Shown: one piece after another, positions 17,216 through 28,335 of the stretch
Numbering within the stretch: the first letter of the stretch is position 1
How the letters are laid out: every line of letters starts with the position of its first letter
Assembly (NCBI GenBank): GCA_964499365.1
Contig: CAZCKU010000002.1
Location: forward strand, 1 to 64,000
DNA from: PALSA-1316 sp964499365
GTDB taxonomy: Bacteria; Nitrospirota; Thermodesulfovibrionia; Thermodesulfovibrionales; UBA6898
Direction of reading: 5' to 3'
Length of the DNA stretch: 64,000 nt
Translations under genes and position numbers: made by a program
The notes under the pieces: model-generated
Seen by the model: the letters and a program-made list of their open reading frames with translations, nothing else
What the model was told of the DNA's origin: nothing
Databases searched by the model: none

Positions 17216-17905
17216 TTAGCTAAAAAAAGCATTATAGAAATTCAACGCACGGCCGGCATAATCCCGGTAGAAGAGTTCAGTATCGCTCTTCAGCCTGTCC
17301 TTGTCAACAGCCTCATGCCGCAGCCACTCTTCAATCATCTCGCGTGTCACCTCAAGATGGAACTGAAATGCATAGGCATTCTGCCCGTATCTGAAGGCCT
17401 GATTCGGGTAAAGGGCTGACCGGGCCAGCCTCTCGGCACCTGCGGGCAGGTCAAAGGTCTCACCATGCCAGTGGAACACCTTGAACAGACTCCGGGCATC
17501 GCCTGATTGAGGATCCGCCGCAACCCGGGTTATCACCGGATCCCTGAAACCGGCATCAATCAGTTCAATATCATACCAGCCTATCTCCGGAAGCTCTCCC
17601 CTGTAAACCGCCGCTCCGAGGGCCCTGGCCATGATCTGCGCACCAAGACAGATTCCGAGGACCTTCTTTCCGCACTGCATGAAGACTGATGCGGCTTCTA
17701 TTTCACTCCTGATATATGGATAACGCTCAGTCTCATTGACGCTCATCGGGCCACCCATCATCACCAGGGTGTCGTACGAAGAGGCATCCGGGACGGCCTC
17801 CGATGCACAAGCAACGATCCGGTACGGAATGCCGGTATGACGGAGATAGTCCTCGATGGTACCCGGGCCCTCATTCTGAACATTTTTGAGTATCAGCACT
17901 GCCAT
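17216..17905 (-). CDS. Class I glutamine amidotransferase (GMP synthase-like)
   Basis: A stand-alone class I amidotransferase domain of about 229 residues. The triad is Cys86 in GICLGAQ, His183 in FQFHLE and Glu185. The oxyanion segment MGGPMSV is near 50. Proteins of this type hydrolyse glutamine or gamma-glutamyl compounds, but the acceptor is not known here. The ATG at 17905 (MAVLILKN) is preferred to the frame start at 17959, which lacks a ribosome site. It precedes glnB by 31 bp, suggesting a shared nitrogen role. Confidence 0.88.
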   Translation of the reverse strand: MAVLILKNVQNEGPGTIEDYLRHTGIPYRIVACASEAVPDASSYDTLVMMGGPMSVNETERYPYIRSEIEAASVFMQCGKKVLGICLGAQIMARALGAAVYRGELPEIGWYDIELIDAGFRDPVITRVAADPQSGDARSLFKVFHWHGETFDLPAGAERLARSALYPNQAFRYGQNAYAFQFHLEVTREMIEEWLRHEAVDKDRLKSDTELFYRDYAGRALNFYNAFFS

Positions 17906-18124
17906 GACCTTACCATATTCAAGAAGCTTGCCATTTGCCGGGTACTGCCATATCACCATCTGACGGGGCGTGGGCAGAACCTCCTGCCTGAAAATTAATC
18001 AGGACTGCCCAATTATCAAGCATGTCCGGCCCTTGCCGGCCCCGCGCGGGGCCTCATGGCCCCGCTGGACAAATGGCATGAAAAATGAAATGATATACAG
18101 AAATGAAAACCTATTCGGTACATT

Positions 18125-19669
18125 ATGGCAAAGGATTATAAGGCACTCGAAGTTACCGCACTGTACGAGATCAGCAAACTGCTGGGTTCTTCGATCAATC
18201 TCCGTGCGAATCTCCGAGGGGTCCTGAGGGTATTGTCGGAGTATCTTGAGATGCGCCGGGGCACCGTCGCCCTGCGGTCCGGCAGCGACGTCGCGATTAC
18301 CGCTGCCTATGGCATGTCCGAGGAGGAGATCGGCAGGGGAACCTACCGTCTGGGGGAAGGGATTATCGGACGAGTTGCGAAACACGGCTCTCCGGTCGTC
18401 ATCCCTGATATCCGCACGGAGCCCCTGTTTCTGAACAAGACAGGTTCGCGGAGCAATGCGCGGAAGGAAAACACGGCCTTTCTCTGTGTGCCGATCAAAT
18501 TCAAGACCGAGATCCTCGGCGTCCTCAGCGTTGACCGGGTTTTCAGTCATACTGCCGTATCGTTCGAAAACGACATACAGCTCCTGAAGATCATCGCCTC
18601 GTTCATGGCGCAGTCGATCAAGCTGCATCGGGAGCTCGAAAGAGAACGGGAGGCCTTCCATGAAGAACGGGAGAACCTGCGCCACCAGCTCAAGGGACGA
18701 TACCGGATAGAGAACATGATCGGCCAGTCCGACCAGATGCAGGAGGTCTTCGAAACCGTGCACCGCGTGGCCCCGTCGAGGGCCAATGTCCTGTTGCGGG
18801 GTGAAAGCGGGACCGGCAAGGAACTGATTGCGAAGGCGATTCACTACATGAGTCCACGGGCCAAAGGGCCTTTTATTAAATTCAATTGCGCCTCGATCCC
18901 CGAAGGCCTGCTCGAATCTGAACTCTTCGGACACGAAAAGGGGTCGTTTACCGGTGCAGCAGCGATGCGCAAGGGGCGGTTCGAGCTGGCCGACACGGGG
19001 ACTATATTCCTTGACGAGATCGGAGACCTTCCACTGTCCCTGCAGCCAAAGATCCTGCGCGTCCTGCAGGAACGCGAGTTTGAGCGAGTCGGAGGGGAGA
19101 AAACGATCAGCGTCAACGTCCGTGTCATAGCTGCAACCAGCAGGGACCTTGAGGAATATGTTGCCTCCCGGCGATTCCGGGAGGACCTTTATTATCGTCT
19201 CAACGTTGTGCCCGTATTCATCCCCCCGCTGCAAAGGCGGAAAGAGGACATCCCGCTCCTGGTCGAATACTTTCTGAAAAAGTACAATGATGAAAATGTC
19301 AAGAAGGCCGTGATTTCGGCAGAGGTGATGTCGGCACTCACCCTGTATAACTGGCCGGGCAATGTCCGGGAGCTCGAAAATACTATCGAGAGGCTTGTGG
19401 TCATGGCATCGGGGAACGCAATCACGCTGAGGGATATCCCTGCGCAACTCCGTGATCCGGAGCTCAGGACAGCGGCCTCTTCACGGCCTGCCGGTGCGCT
19501 TCCCTCGACCGTCGCTGACATGGAAAGGCAGAGGATCGTCGGCGCCCTGGAACAGTCGGGGTGGAACCAGAGCCGTGCCGCAAGGATTCTCGGTATAACC
19601 GCTCGACAGATCGGGTATAAAATCAAAAAATACGGGATCGAGGAACAGAAAGGGCACAACCGGTTTTAA
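18125..19669 (+). CDS. nifA: Sigma-54-dependent activator, NifA-like
   Basis: A 514-residue enhancer-binding protein: GAF domain about 15-165, AAA+ domain 195-430 with Walker A GESGTGKE (226-233) and the sigma-54 contact loop GSFTGA (273-278), and a C-terminal Fis-type helix-turn-helix (NQSRAARILGITARQIGYKI). This layout and the HTH closely resemble NifA, the activator of nitrogen-fixation genes. The interdomain Cys pair of oxygen-sensitive rhizobial NifA is not seen. No nif structural genes are in the window. The gene is divergent from the amidotransferase-glnB-glnA group. A less specific NtrC-family role is the alternative. Confidence 0.82.
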   Translation: MAKDYKALEVTALYEISKLLGSSINLRANLRGVLRVLSEYLEMRRGTVALRSGSDVAITAAYGMSEEEIGRGTYRLGEGIIGRVAKHGSPVVIPDIRTEPLFLNKTGSRSNARKENTAFLCVPIKFKTEILGVLSVDRVFSHTAVSFENDIQLLKIIASFMAQSIKLHRELEREREAFHEERENLRHQLKGRYRIENMIGQSDQMQEVFETVHRVAPSRANVLLRGESGTGKELIAKAIHYMSPRAKGPFIKFNCASIPEGLLESELFGHEKGSFTGAAAMRKGRFELADTGTIFLDEIGDLPLSLQPKILRVLQEREFERVGGEKTISVNVRVIAATSRDLEEYVASRRFREDLYYRLNVVPVFIPPLQRRKEDIPLLVEYFLKKYNDENVKKAVISAEVMSALTLYNWPGNVRELENTIERLVVMASGNAITLRDIPAQLRDPELRTAASSRPAGALPSTVADMERQRIVGALEQSGWNQSRAARILGITARQIGYKIKKYGIEEQKGHNRF

Positions 19670-19684
19670 GCCGGTTGTGCCCTT
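19650..19684. terminator. Hairpin between convergent nifA and degP-like genes
   Basis: AAGGGCACAACCGG (19650-19663) pairs perfectly with CCGGTTGTGCCCTT (19671-19684) around a 7-nt loop that contains the nifA TAA stop. T-runs are short on both strands, so termination may be weak or bidirectional. Confidence 0.65.
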
Positions 19685-19699
19685 ACATTCAGATCCGCC

Positions 19700-21169
<1,470 letters not shown>

Positions 21170-21208
21170 GATACCTCCTTCGATGACAAGCTTTATTGTG
21201 TGTTTACC

Positions 21209-21237
21209 ATAATAATTCTTTGTGAAAAAAATGTGAA
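21209..21237 (-). promoter_or_regulatory. Candidate promoter of the degP-like gene
   Basis: On the minus strand TTCACA (21232-21237) and TATTAT (21209-21214) are separated by exactly 17 bp, 40 bases before the ATG. Reads as a sigma-70-type promoter; no sigma-E-like pattern was recognised. Confidence 0.45.
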
Positions 21238-21281
21238 GATTCCGGGACTTCGCATGACGTGACGGAGGAGGTAGCAGTATG

Positions 21282-22388
21282 TCAGCTCCGGGGCACACGA
21301 CCGAGCAGGTGACGGACCCTCCGTTCCAGCACAACATAGTCGTTCTTTCTTGCCAGCATTCTTTTCTCAACGAGGTGCCAGGAGCAGACGGCAAACGCCA
21401 ACGTCACGACAAAGGACAGGAAGGACAGGCCTGCTGTTGAAATACCGGGGACCAGACTCGCTACGGACTGCTGGACCGGGAAGGCATAAATATACAGCCC
21501 ATAGGAGTAGTCACCCACGCTGTTAAAGTGCCTCATAGCGCGTCCCGGAGCATACGCCAGGCAAACGGTGAGATACGGGATGCAGACCGTATAAAGAATA
21601 AACAGGAGATCGCGGTTCACCGATGCAGCGGCGAGTGACACGAGCATGGCAGCGGCGAGTGCAGCCGATAGTTGCACCCTCCCCCTGATGACATACAGCG
21701 TGGCCCCCATAAAAAACATCGAGACAAGCCGCAGGGCGAGCAGCATCGTGCGGTTTGAGGTGAACGGCAGAAAGTGATTAAGCGTATACGCGGCAACGGC
21801 GCATACGCCAATCGCAAGCACAAGATGCCTCAGCACCCTCTCGGTGATCAGCTTCCAGGAATAGGTCAGCATTCCCAGAAGAAGCAGGACTCCGTACATG
21901 CGTATCTCCCAGGGCAGGGTCCAGAGGGAACCATTGACGGCATCCCTGAACGGCGTCGTTTTAAAGGCGCCGGGGAGATGGTCAAAGGTGCCGAATACGA
22001 TACTCGTATTCTTGCCTATGAAGCTGAGTGTCTCCATGCAAAAAAAGTAGCGATGAAGCGGCGCAGTCGTAATAAAAAATCCGATAAGAATGACAGAAAC
22101 CCATACGGACACGATCAGCGCCGGATAGATACGGACCGCACGTGCCCAGAGAAAGGCGGCAGTGCTTTTGCGGACCAGGAGGCTTGCGAAGACCAGAAAT
22201 CCGCTCACAATGAAGAACATATCCACGGCGATTTCACCAAACGATATCCCGACCTTCTGCCAGAGTGGGTCGACCGCGCCTGACAGGGGATAGCTGTGAC
22301 TGAACAGAACCGCCGTGGCTGCAGCAAAACGCAGAAGATTGAAGTTATTGTCCCTATTCCCGGTGAATTGCTCCAGAGTACCCATCAT
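21282..22388 (-). CDS. Acyltransferase 3 family membrane protein (OafA/YrhL-like)
   Basis: A 368-residue integral membrane O-acyltransferase with about ten hydrophobic segments. The start region NRDNNFNLLRFAAATAVLFSHSYPL has the conserved Arg and the His (FSHS) typical of the family. Such enzymes acetylate O-antigen, exopolysaccharide or other envelope glycans; the target is unknown. No glycan cluster is beside it. An adjacent in-frame ATG at 22385 is equally possible as start. Confidence 0.85.
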   Translation of the reverse strand: MMGTLEQFTGNRDNNFNLLRFAAATAVLFSHSYPLSGAVDPLWQKVGISFGEIAVDMFFIVSGFLVFASLLVRKSTAAFLWARAVRIYPALIVSVWVSVILIGFFITTAPLHRYFFCMETLSFIGKNTSIVFGTFDHLPGAFKTTPFRDAVNGSLWTLPWEIRMYGVLLLLGMLTYSWKLITERVLRHLVLAIGVCAVAAYTLNHFLPFTSNRTMLLALRLVSMFFMGATLYVIRGRVQLSAALAAAMLVSLAAASVNRDLLFILYTVCIPYLTVCLAYAPGRAMRHFNSVGDYSYGLYIYAFPVQQSVASLVPGISTAGLSFLSFVVTLAFAVCSWHLVEKRMLARKNDYVVLERRVRHLLGRVPRS

Positions 22389-22494
22389 CCTGTTCCTCGA
22401 ATAAAAAGACGCAGTTCATCCCACAGCCTCCGCGTTCGGGTGCAATAGTCGGTCAGTATAACATATTGGCCTCAGCTATTGGTTACAATAGATC

Positions 22495-24645
22495 ATGCTG
22501 GTTGAACTGCAGGGCCAATTAGAGAGAATCACCTATCATAATGAGGAAAACCATTACATTATCGCGCGGCTGAAGGTGCCGGGGCAGAAAAATCTGGTCA
22601 CGATCGTCGGGAACATCGTCTCCGTATCACCGGGCGAGATGCTGAACCTGAAGGGGTCCTGGGACAGCCATCCGAAATACGGGGAGCAGTTCAAAATCAC
22701 CTCGTATGAAACGGTTGTCCCTGCAACCGTAAAAGGTATCGAGAGGTATCTCGGCTCAGGGCTGATCAAGGGCATCGGCCCGGTCATGGCAAAACGTCTT
22801 GTCGGAAAATTCGGGGAAGAGACTTTGGATGTGATCGAGAAGAGCACCGGACGTCTGCAGGAGGTGGAGGGAATCGGGGCCAAACGGATCGAGATGATCA
22901 GGACAGCCTGGGATGAGCAGAAGGAGGTCAGGAATGTGATGGTCTTCCTCCAGAACCACGAAGTAAGCTCGGGCTACGCAGCGAAGATATACCGGCAATA
23001 CGGTAAGGAGTCCATAAAAGTAGTCAGGGAAAACCCGTACCGTCTGGCTGCCGATATATTCGGCATCGGGTTTCTCACCGCAGACAAGATTGCCCAGAAA
23101 CTGGGAATACCTCGTGATTCGCAGATCAGGGCCGAAGAGGGCATACTCTACGTGCTCCAGAAACTGGCTGAAGACGGACACGTCTACTACCCTGAAACTG
23201 AACTCATCGACGAAGCCATGAAGATCCTCGACATTGATGAGACGATCGTCAGGGCAGCCCTGGCATCGATCACCCATGACAAGAAAGTAGTGCTTGAGCA
23301 GGAGCGGGTCTACCTTGCTCGTTTATATATTTCCGAGACAGGCATCGCCGACCAGCTCAAAGCGCTGCTGAAGGTTCCGAAAGGCCACGCCCTGCTGGAT
23401 CACGCGGCTCCCTTTGACCTTGTTGAAAGGGAACTTCGGATCACCCTCGCAGAAAGGCAGAGAGAGGCGGTCCAGGCGGCCGTAAGCAGCAAAGTCCTGG
23501 TCGTCACCGGTGGACCGGGCACCGGGAAGACAACGATTATCAGGGCGATCATCCGTCTCTACCGCAGGTCAGGCCAGAATGTACTTCTTGCGGCTCCCAC
23601 CGGAAGGGCAGCCAAGCGTATGGCAGAGGCCTCCGGCTTTGAGGCCAGGACTATACACCGGTTGCTCGAGTTCAGCCCGAGCAAAGGGGGCTTCAAGCGC
23701 AATGCAGAGAGTCCGCTCGAGGCCGATCTCATCATCATCGATGAGGCCTCGATGATCGACACACAGCTGATGCATTACTTCCTGAAGGCCGTCCCCCTGC
23801 GTGCAACGCTGGTTCTGGTGGGTGATATCGATCAGCTCCCGTCAGTGGGAGCCGGAAATGTGCTGCAGGACATCATTGCTTCGGCAGCAGTTCCCACGAT
23901 CACCCTGAACGAAATCTTCAGGCAGTCGAGCAGGAGTCTCATCGTGGTCAACGCCCACAAGATCAACAACGGCGAATTCCCCTATATCAATGCGGAACGG
24001 GAGACCCTGCAGGATTTCTACTACTTCCAGTGCGAAGACCCTGCAGAAGCCTGCAGCATGATCGTCGACATGTGCACCAGAAGGATACCTGACAAATTCG
24101 GATATCACCCGGTAAACGACATCCAGGTCCTCTCCCCCATGCATCGCGGCGTTGTCGGAGCAGCCAATCTGAATGCCGAACTTCAGAAACACCTCAACAA
24201 GTCGGTCGTCGAGGTGACCAGGGCCGGCCGGACCCTGAAGACCGGGGATAAAGTGATGCAGATCAGGAATAACTATGACAAGGATGTCTTTAACGGTGAT
24301 ATCGGCAGGATCAGTTCGATCGACCTTGAGGAGCAGTCACTCCTCGTCAATTTCGACGGCAGGCAGGTGGCCTACGATTTTATCGAACTGGATGAAATCG
24401 TGCTGGCATACGCCATATCGGTGCATAAGTCCCAGGGAAGCGAGTACCCCGTCGTTGTCCTGCCCGTACTCACGCAACACTATATGATGCTCCAGCGCAA
24501 TCTTCTTTATACGGCTATTACCAGAGGCAAGAAACTGGTGGTGGTTATCGGGACAAAAAAAGCCCTGGCCATCGCCATCAAAAACAATAAGCCCCAGATG
24601 CGGTTTACGGGCCTGAAGGAGCGGCTCCAGGATCTGCGGATTTGA
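22495..24645 (+). CDS. recD2: ATP-dependent DNA helicase RecD2
   Basis: A 716-residue superfamily 1B helicase of the RecD2/RecD-like type found in genomes without RecBCD-type RecD. The N-terminal OB-like region is followed by helix-hairpin-helix segments (IKGIGPVMAKRLV at 91-103, EGIGAKRI at 125-132). Walker A GGPGTGKTT is at 339-347, then DEASMID (Walker B), GDIDQLPSVGAG, and a UvrD-like C-terminus with HKSQGSEYPVVVLP. It probably works in recombinational repair or replication restart. It is transcribed alone. Confidence 0.94.
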   Translation: MLVELQGQLERITYHNEENHYIIARLKVPGQKNLVTIVGNIVSVSPGEMLNLKGSWDSHPKYGEQFKITSYETVVPATVKGIERYLGSGLIKGIGPVMAKRLVGKFGEETLDVIEKSTGRLQEVEGIGAKRIEMIRTAWDEQKEVRNVMVFLQNHEVSSGYAAKIYRQYGKESIKVVRENPYRLAADIFGIGFLTADKIAQKLGIPRDSQIRAEEGILYVLQKLAEDGHVYYPETELIDEAMKILDIDETIVRAALASITHDKKVVLEQERVYLARLYISETGIADQLKALLKVPKGHALLDHAAPFDLVERELRITLAERQREAVQAAVSSKVLVVTGGPGTGKTTIIRAIIRLYRRSGQNVLLAAPTGRAAKRMAEASGFEARTIHRLLEFSPSKGGFKRNAESPLEADLIIIDEASMIDTQLMHYFLKAVPLRATLVLVGDIDQLPSVGAGNVLQDIIASAAVPTITLNEIFRQSSRSLIVVNAHKINNGEFPYINAERETLQDFYYFQCEDPAEACSMIVDMCTRRIPDKFGYHPVNDIQVLSPMHRGVVGAANLNAELQKHLNKSVVEVTRAGRTLKTGDKVMQIRNNYDKDVFNGDIGRISSIDLEEQSLLVNFDGRQVAYDFIELDEIVLAYAISVHKSQGSEYPVVVLPVLTQHYMMLQRNLLYTAITRGKKLVVVIGTKKALAIAIKNNKPQMRFTGLKERLQDLRI

Positions 24646-24801
24646 CCATTTCCCGACCGGCTTCAGCAGAGCCCGGCCCCTCGATCAAACAACTCCGTCC
24701 CCCGGCACACTTCTTTTCATCTCTGCCCTTTCCTTTACCCCCCAGCCCTTCCAGCCCTGTTGAGTACCCTGCCCCATAGTGATACTCTATTAGGAATGGA
24801 C

Positions 24802-25647
24802 ATGGTGTACAAAAAAATCCTGGCCGCGGTGAACGAACATGTCAACTCTGAAATCTCGGCACGATTCGCCCTGCAGCTCGCCAAGGCAGCCGGAAGCAGA
24901 CTCTACCTCTGCTTTGTTGCAGAGAAGAACCTCCCGGCAGATTCCTTTCGGCGCGCAGAGGAGGCGGTAAAGAGGCTGTTTCACCGCGCCCTGCAGATGG
25001 ATGTGCCTGTCGAGAGCATCGTATCTGTCGGGGACCCTGTTGAGGAAATACGCCAACTGGTCACCGCAGAGAAGATCGATATTGTGTTCGCCGCAACGCG
25101 GCGTGAGGATATTCAAAAGAGGTTCTTCCAGGGTACTATTGCACGGCGCCTCTCTCTTTCACTTCCCTGCTCGGTTGCCCTCGTCAGGGTTGTGCATATG
25201 GGGCGCATTCATCCCCGGAAGATACTGGTTCCGCTCAAGGCCGGCATACGGCACATTCAGGAAAAGGCCTTCATTACGTCGATGCTGGCACGATCGTTCG
25301 ATTCCGGTGTCTATCTTCTGCATTCGACAAAACCGCTCATGCGTTTTTTTCACGGAGAGCTCCACCTCACCCCTGACGAGTGGGCGACAAAGCTTCCGAA
25401 GGATATCGCGGTCTTTATCGACAAACTTGAGCACTACGGGATCGGGCACGAAAAGAAACTTCTTCCGGGAAAGACGGGGAGGAATATAACGATTGAGGCC
25501 GCGGTGAAGAGACACGATCTTATCATCATGGGCGCCAGTGAGCGCGGCCTGCTTGACTCCCTCCTTAAGGGCAACCCGGTTGAGGAGGTTCTGAGGGAAA
25601 CACCCTGCAACCTCATTATTCTTAAACTCCGCCATGAAGATACATAA
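24802..25647 (+). CDS. Universal stress protein with two tandem UspA domains
   Basis: About 281 residues with two Usp folds, about 1-140 and 145-281. The C-terminal domain has the nucleotide-type motif MGASERGLLDSLLKGNPVEEVL followed by TPCNLIIL, and the first has a degenerate equivalent. The ATG at 24802 has AGGA 6 bases upstream; ATG at 24796 is the alternative. The gene overlaps the P-type ATPase gene by 14 bp and so is co-transcribed with it. KdpD nearby also holds a Usp domain, which may point to a common nucleotide or stress signal (inference). Confidence 0.88.
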   Translation: MVYKKILAAVNEHVNSEISARFALQLAKAAGSRLYLCFVAEKNLPADSFRRAEEAVKRLFHRALQMDVPVESIVSVGDPVEEIRQLVTAEKIDIVFAATRREDIQKRFFQGTIARRLSLSLPCSVALVRVVHMGRIHPRKILVPLKAGIRHIQEKAFITSMLARSFDSGVYLLHSTKPLMRFFHGELHLTPDEWATKLPKDIAVFIDKLEHYGIGHEKKLLPGKTGRNITIEAAVKRHDLIIMGASERGLLDSLLKGNPVEEVLRETPCNLIILKLRHEDT

Positions 25648-28297
25648 CCTCTCAAGAGAGTCTCTATTCCAGACACTTGTCACGTCGGAAGACGGTCTTT
25701 CAGAAGAAGAGGCCCGAAAGAGATTGGGAGAATTCGGATTTAACGAGATCAAGGGTGTCAGGAAGACACCCCTCTCCCTGAGATTTCTGAGCCAGTTTAC
25801 TCACTTTCTGGCGATACTTCTCTTTATCGGTGCGGGGCTTTCCTTTCTGTCGGATTACCTGCATCCCGGAGAAGGCATGCTCAGTCTCGGGGTCGCCATC
25901 GTCGGGGTGATTATCATCAACGCGGTATTCACCTTCATTCAGGAATACAAGGCCGAAAGAACCGTTGAGAAATTGCGGCTGTTTCTGCCCTTCTCGATAA
26001 GGACTATCCGTGATGGAAAAGAACAGGAGATACCCTCCAGGTACGTTGTCCCCGGAGATGTCTTCCTGCTCTCCGAGGGAATCAAGGTACCTGCTGACGC
26101 CAGAATCATAGAGGCCTCGTATCTCATGGTGAACAATGCGCCGCTTACCGGTGAGTCAGAATCCGTCCGCCTGAGCACCGAAGCGTCTGAGGGTGACCTT
26201 ATTGAGAGCAAGAATATTGCCTTTGCCGGTGCCACGGTTATAAGTGGAACAGGCAAGGCAGTTGCTTTTGCCTCGGGCATGAGGACCGAGTTCGGCAGGA
26301 TTGCCCACCTCACGAGCGCGGTGGAATCGGGGCTCAGTCCGCTGCAGAAAGAGATCGTGAAGGCAACAAGGGTCGTTGCCGCCATCGCCGCATCCGTTGG
26401 CATTACCTTCTTCTGTCTCGGCCTCCTGACCGGCAGGAATTTCTGGGACAATTTTATCTTTACCATCGGCATCACCGTGGCCCTGATCCCGGAAGGCATG
26501 CTCCCCACGGTAACCCTTGCCCTTGCGATGGGAAGCCAGAGGATGGCAAAAAGAAAGGCCCTCATCAAGACGCTGACCTCGGTAGAAACACTCGGATCAG
26601 TCACCGTTATATGCACCGACAAGACAGGCACCCTGACCCAGAATAATATGGAGGTCCGGAAGATAAGCATAGATGGACAGCTCTTCGTTGCCGATAATCT
26701 GAAGGACCTGCATAATCACCTGATCATGAAGACAGCCCTTCTCTGCAACAATGCACGTTATGCCGACGGACTCTATAGCGGTGATCCGACAGAGATAGCC
26801 TTGCACAAAGTGGCGCGGGAGTATACAGAATATATACATTCAGAAAGGCTATACGAAATACCGTTTGATTCTGACAGAAAAAGGATGGCTACAGTCACTG
26901 CGGGTGATGGAAAGACCCGCGTCTACGCAAAAGGGGCGATTGAGGTGCTCCTGCCGCTCTGCACACAGATACAGGAAGAAGACGGAATAGTCCCCCTGGA
27001 TGAGGACCAAAAGACAAAGGCTGTTGAAACGTGTCACGCACTTATGGATGAGGGCCTCAGAGTGCTGGCCTTTGCATACAAAGAGATTGCGGGTTTCGAT
27101 ATTTCATCCCCGAACGCTGAAGGACTCGAAACAGAGCTTATTTTCCTGGGTCTTATCGGTCTTGAGGATCCGCCCAGGCCAGAGGTTTGCGATGCGATCA
27201 GAAAATGCACTGAGGCGGGCATCAAGGTAATCATGATCACCGGCGATGGAAGCAGAACCGCAATTGCCATTGCAAAAGAGATAGGCCTGATAAAAAATAA
27301 GCCGGTCGTCATCGAGGGGTCCCGATTTGAGAAGATGGATGATACCGAACTCAAAGTAACCCTCAGTCAGCGGGAAGTAATCTTTGCACGGATGGCACCA
27401 AAACACAAGATGCGCGTGGTCGCGGCGCTCCAGGAAGAGGGAGAGGTCGTTGCGGTAACCGGTGATGGCGTCAATGACGCGCCCGCGCTGAAAAAAGCAG
27501 ATATAGGCATTGCCATGGGAATATCCGGGACCGATGTTGCAAAGGAAGCAGCGGACATGGTTCTGCTGGATGACAATTTCGCGACAATCGTCAATGCGGT
27601 CGAAGAAGGCAGGACGGTCTACGAGAATATCAAGAAATTTATCACGTATATCTTCGCATCGAATATACCTGAGGCAGTGCCCTACCTCGCCTATATTCTG
27701 CTGAAGATACCCCTGCCGCTGACCATCCTGCAGATCCTTGCTGTTGACCTGGGAACCGATATGCTGCCGGCCCTTGCCCTTGGAGCGGAGAAACCGACAC
27801 CCGGCATCATGAAGCAACCGCCACGACGCAGAGGGGAAAGACTGCTGAGCCTTGCCCTGCTGACACGCGCCTATCTCTTTCTCGGCCCCCTTGAGGCGCT
27901 TGCCTGCATGTTCGGATTCTTCTGGGTCCTCTATCAGGGCGGGTGGTCATGGGGAGAGATGCCCGGACCGGACAGTCTGCTCTATCTGCAGGCCACGACT
28001 GCCTGCCTCACCGCGATCGTCCTGACTCAAATAGCAAATGTGTTTGCCTGCAGATCTTTCAGCGAGTCTGTCGTTCGTCCTGGTTTCTTTTCAAACAAAT
28101 TGATCTTTGCAGGAATAACCTTCGAACTTCTGCTGCAGATGTTTATCGTCTACACCCCCTGGGGCAACCGGATATTTTCAACTGCCCCACTCGGCCTTCC
28201 GGTATGGGGCATGCTCATACCCTTCATGTTTCTGCTGCTGCTCTCGGAAGAGACCAGAAAGCTGCTCTATCGCAGAAGCGTGACAAAGACCGGATAG
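25634..28297 (+). CDS. P-type cation ATPase resembling subfamily IIC (Na,K-ATPase-like)
   Basis: An 887-residue P-type ATPase with TGES (172-175), phosphorylation site Asp329 in DKTGTLTQNN, and hinge GDGVNDAP (610-617). Membrane ion-site residues follow the Na,K-ATPase pattern: Glu287 in M4 (IPEGM), Asn677 and Glu680 in M5 (SNIPE), Asp705 and Asp709 in M6 (DLGTDM). The M8 Asp of the animal pump is Asn802 here. The segment after M6 (IMKQPPR) and the C-terminal EETRKLLYRR also match IIC pumps. Transported ions cannot be decided; Na+, K+, H+ or Ca2+ remain open. It converges on the kdp locus and follows the Usp gene with a 14-bp overlap. Confidence 0.85.
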   Translation: MKIHNLSRESLFQTLVTSEDGLSEEEARKRLGEFGFNEIKGVRKTPLSLRFLSQFTHFLAILLFIGAGLSFLSDYLHPGEGMLSLGVAIVGVIIINAVFTFIQEYKAERTVEKLRLFLPFSIRTIRDGKEQEIPSRYVVPGDVFLLSEGIKVPADARIIEASYLMVNNAPLTGESESVRLSTEASEGDLIESKNIAFAGATVISGTGKAVAFASGMRTEFGRIAHLTSAVESGLSPLQKEIVKATRVVAAIAASVGITFFCLGLLTGRNFWDNFIFTIGITVALIPEGMLPTVTLALAMGSQRMAKRKALIKTLTSVETLGSVTVICTDKTGTLTQNNMEVRKISIDGQLFVADNLKDLHNHLIMKTALLCNNARYADGLYSGDPTEIALHKVAREYTEYIHSERLYEIPFDSDRKRMATVTAGDGKTRVYAKGAIEVLLPLCTQIQEEDGIVPLDEDQKTKAVETCHALMDEGLRVLAFAYKEIAGFDISSPNAEGLETELIFLGLIGLEDPPRPEVCDAIRKCTEAGIKVIMITGDGSRTAIAIAKEIGLIKNKPVVIEGSRFEKMDDTELKVTLSQREVIFARMAPKHKMRVVAALQEEGEVVAVTGDGVNDAPALKKADIGIAMGISGTDVAKEAADMVLLDDNFATIVNAVEEGRTVYENIKKFITYIFASNIPEAVPYLAYILLKIPLPLTILQILAVDLGTDMLPALALGAEKPTPGIMKQPPRRRGERLLSLALLTRAYLFLGPLEALACMFGFFWVLYQGGWSWGEMPGPDSLLYLQATTACLTAIVLTQIANVFACRSFSESVVRPGFFSNKLIFAGITFELLLQMFIVYTPWGNRIFSTAPLGLPVWGMLIPFMFLLLLSEETRKLLYRRSVTKTG

Positions 28298-28335
28298 TAC
28301 CCGGGACTCACTGTTCAGCCGTGCCGATGCAGTGC

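Noticed and set aside
17999..19447. 482-codon minus-strand ORF opposite nifA
   Set aside because: Antisense to a clear sigma-54 activator; no domain recognised, high-GC shadow frame.
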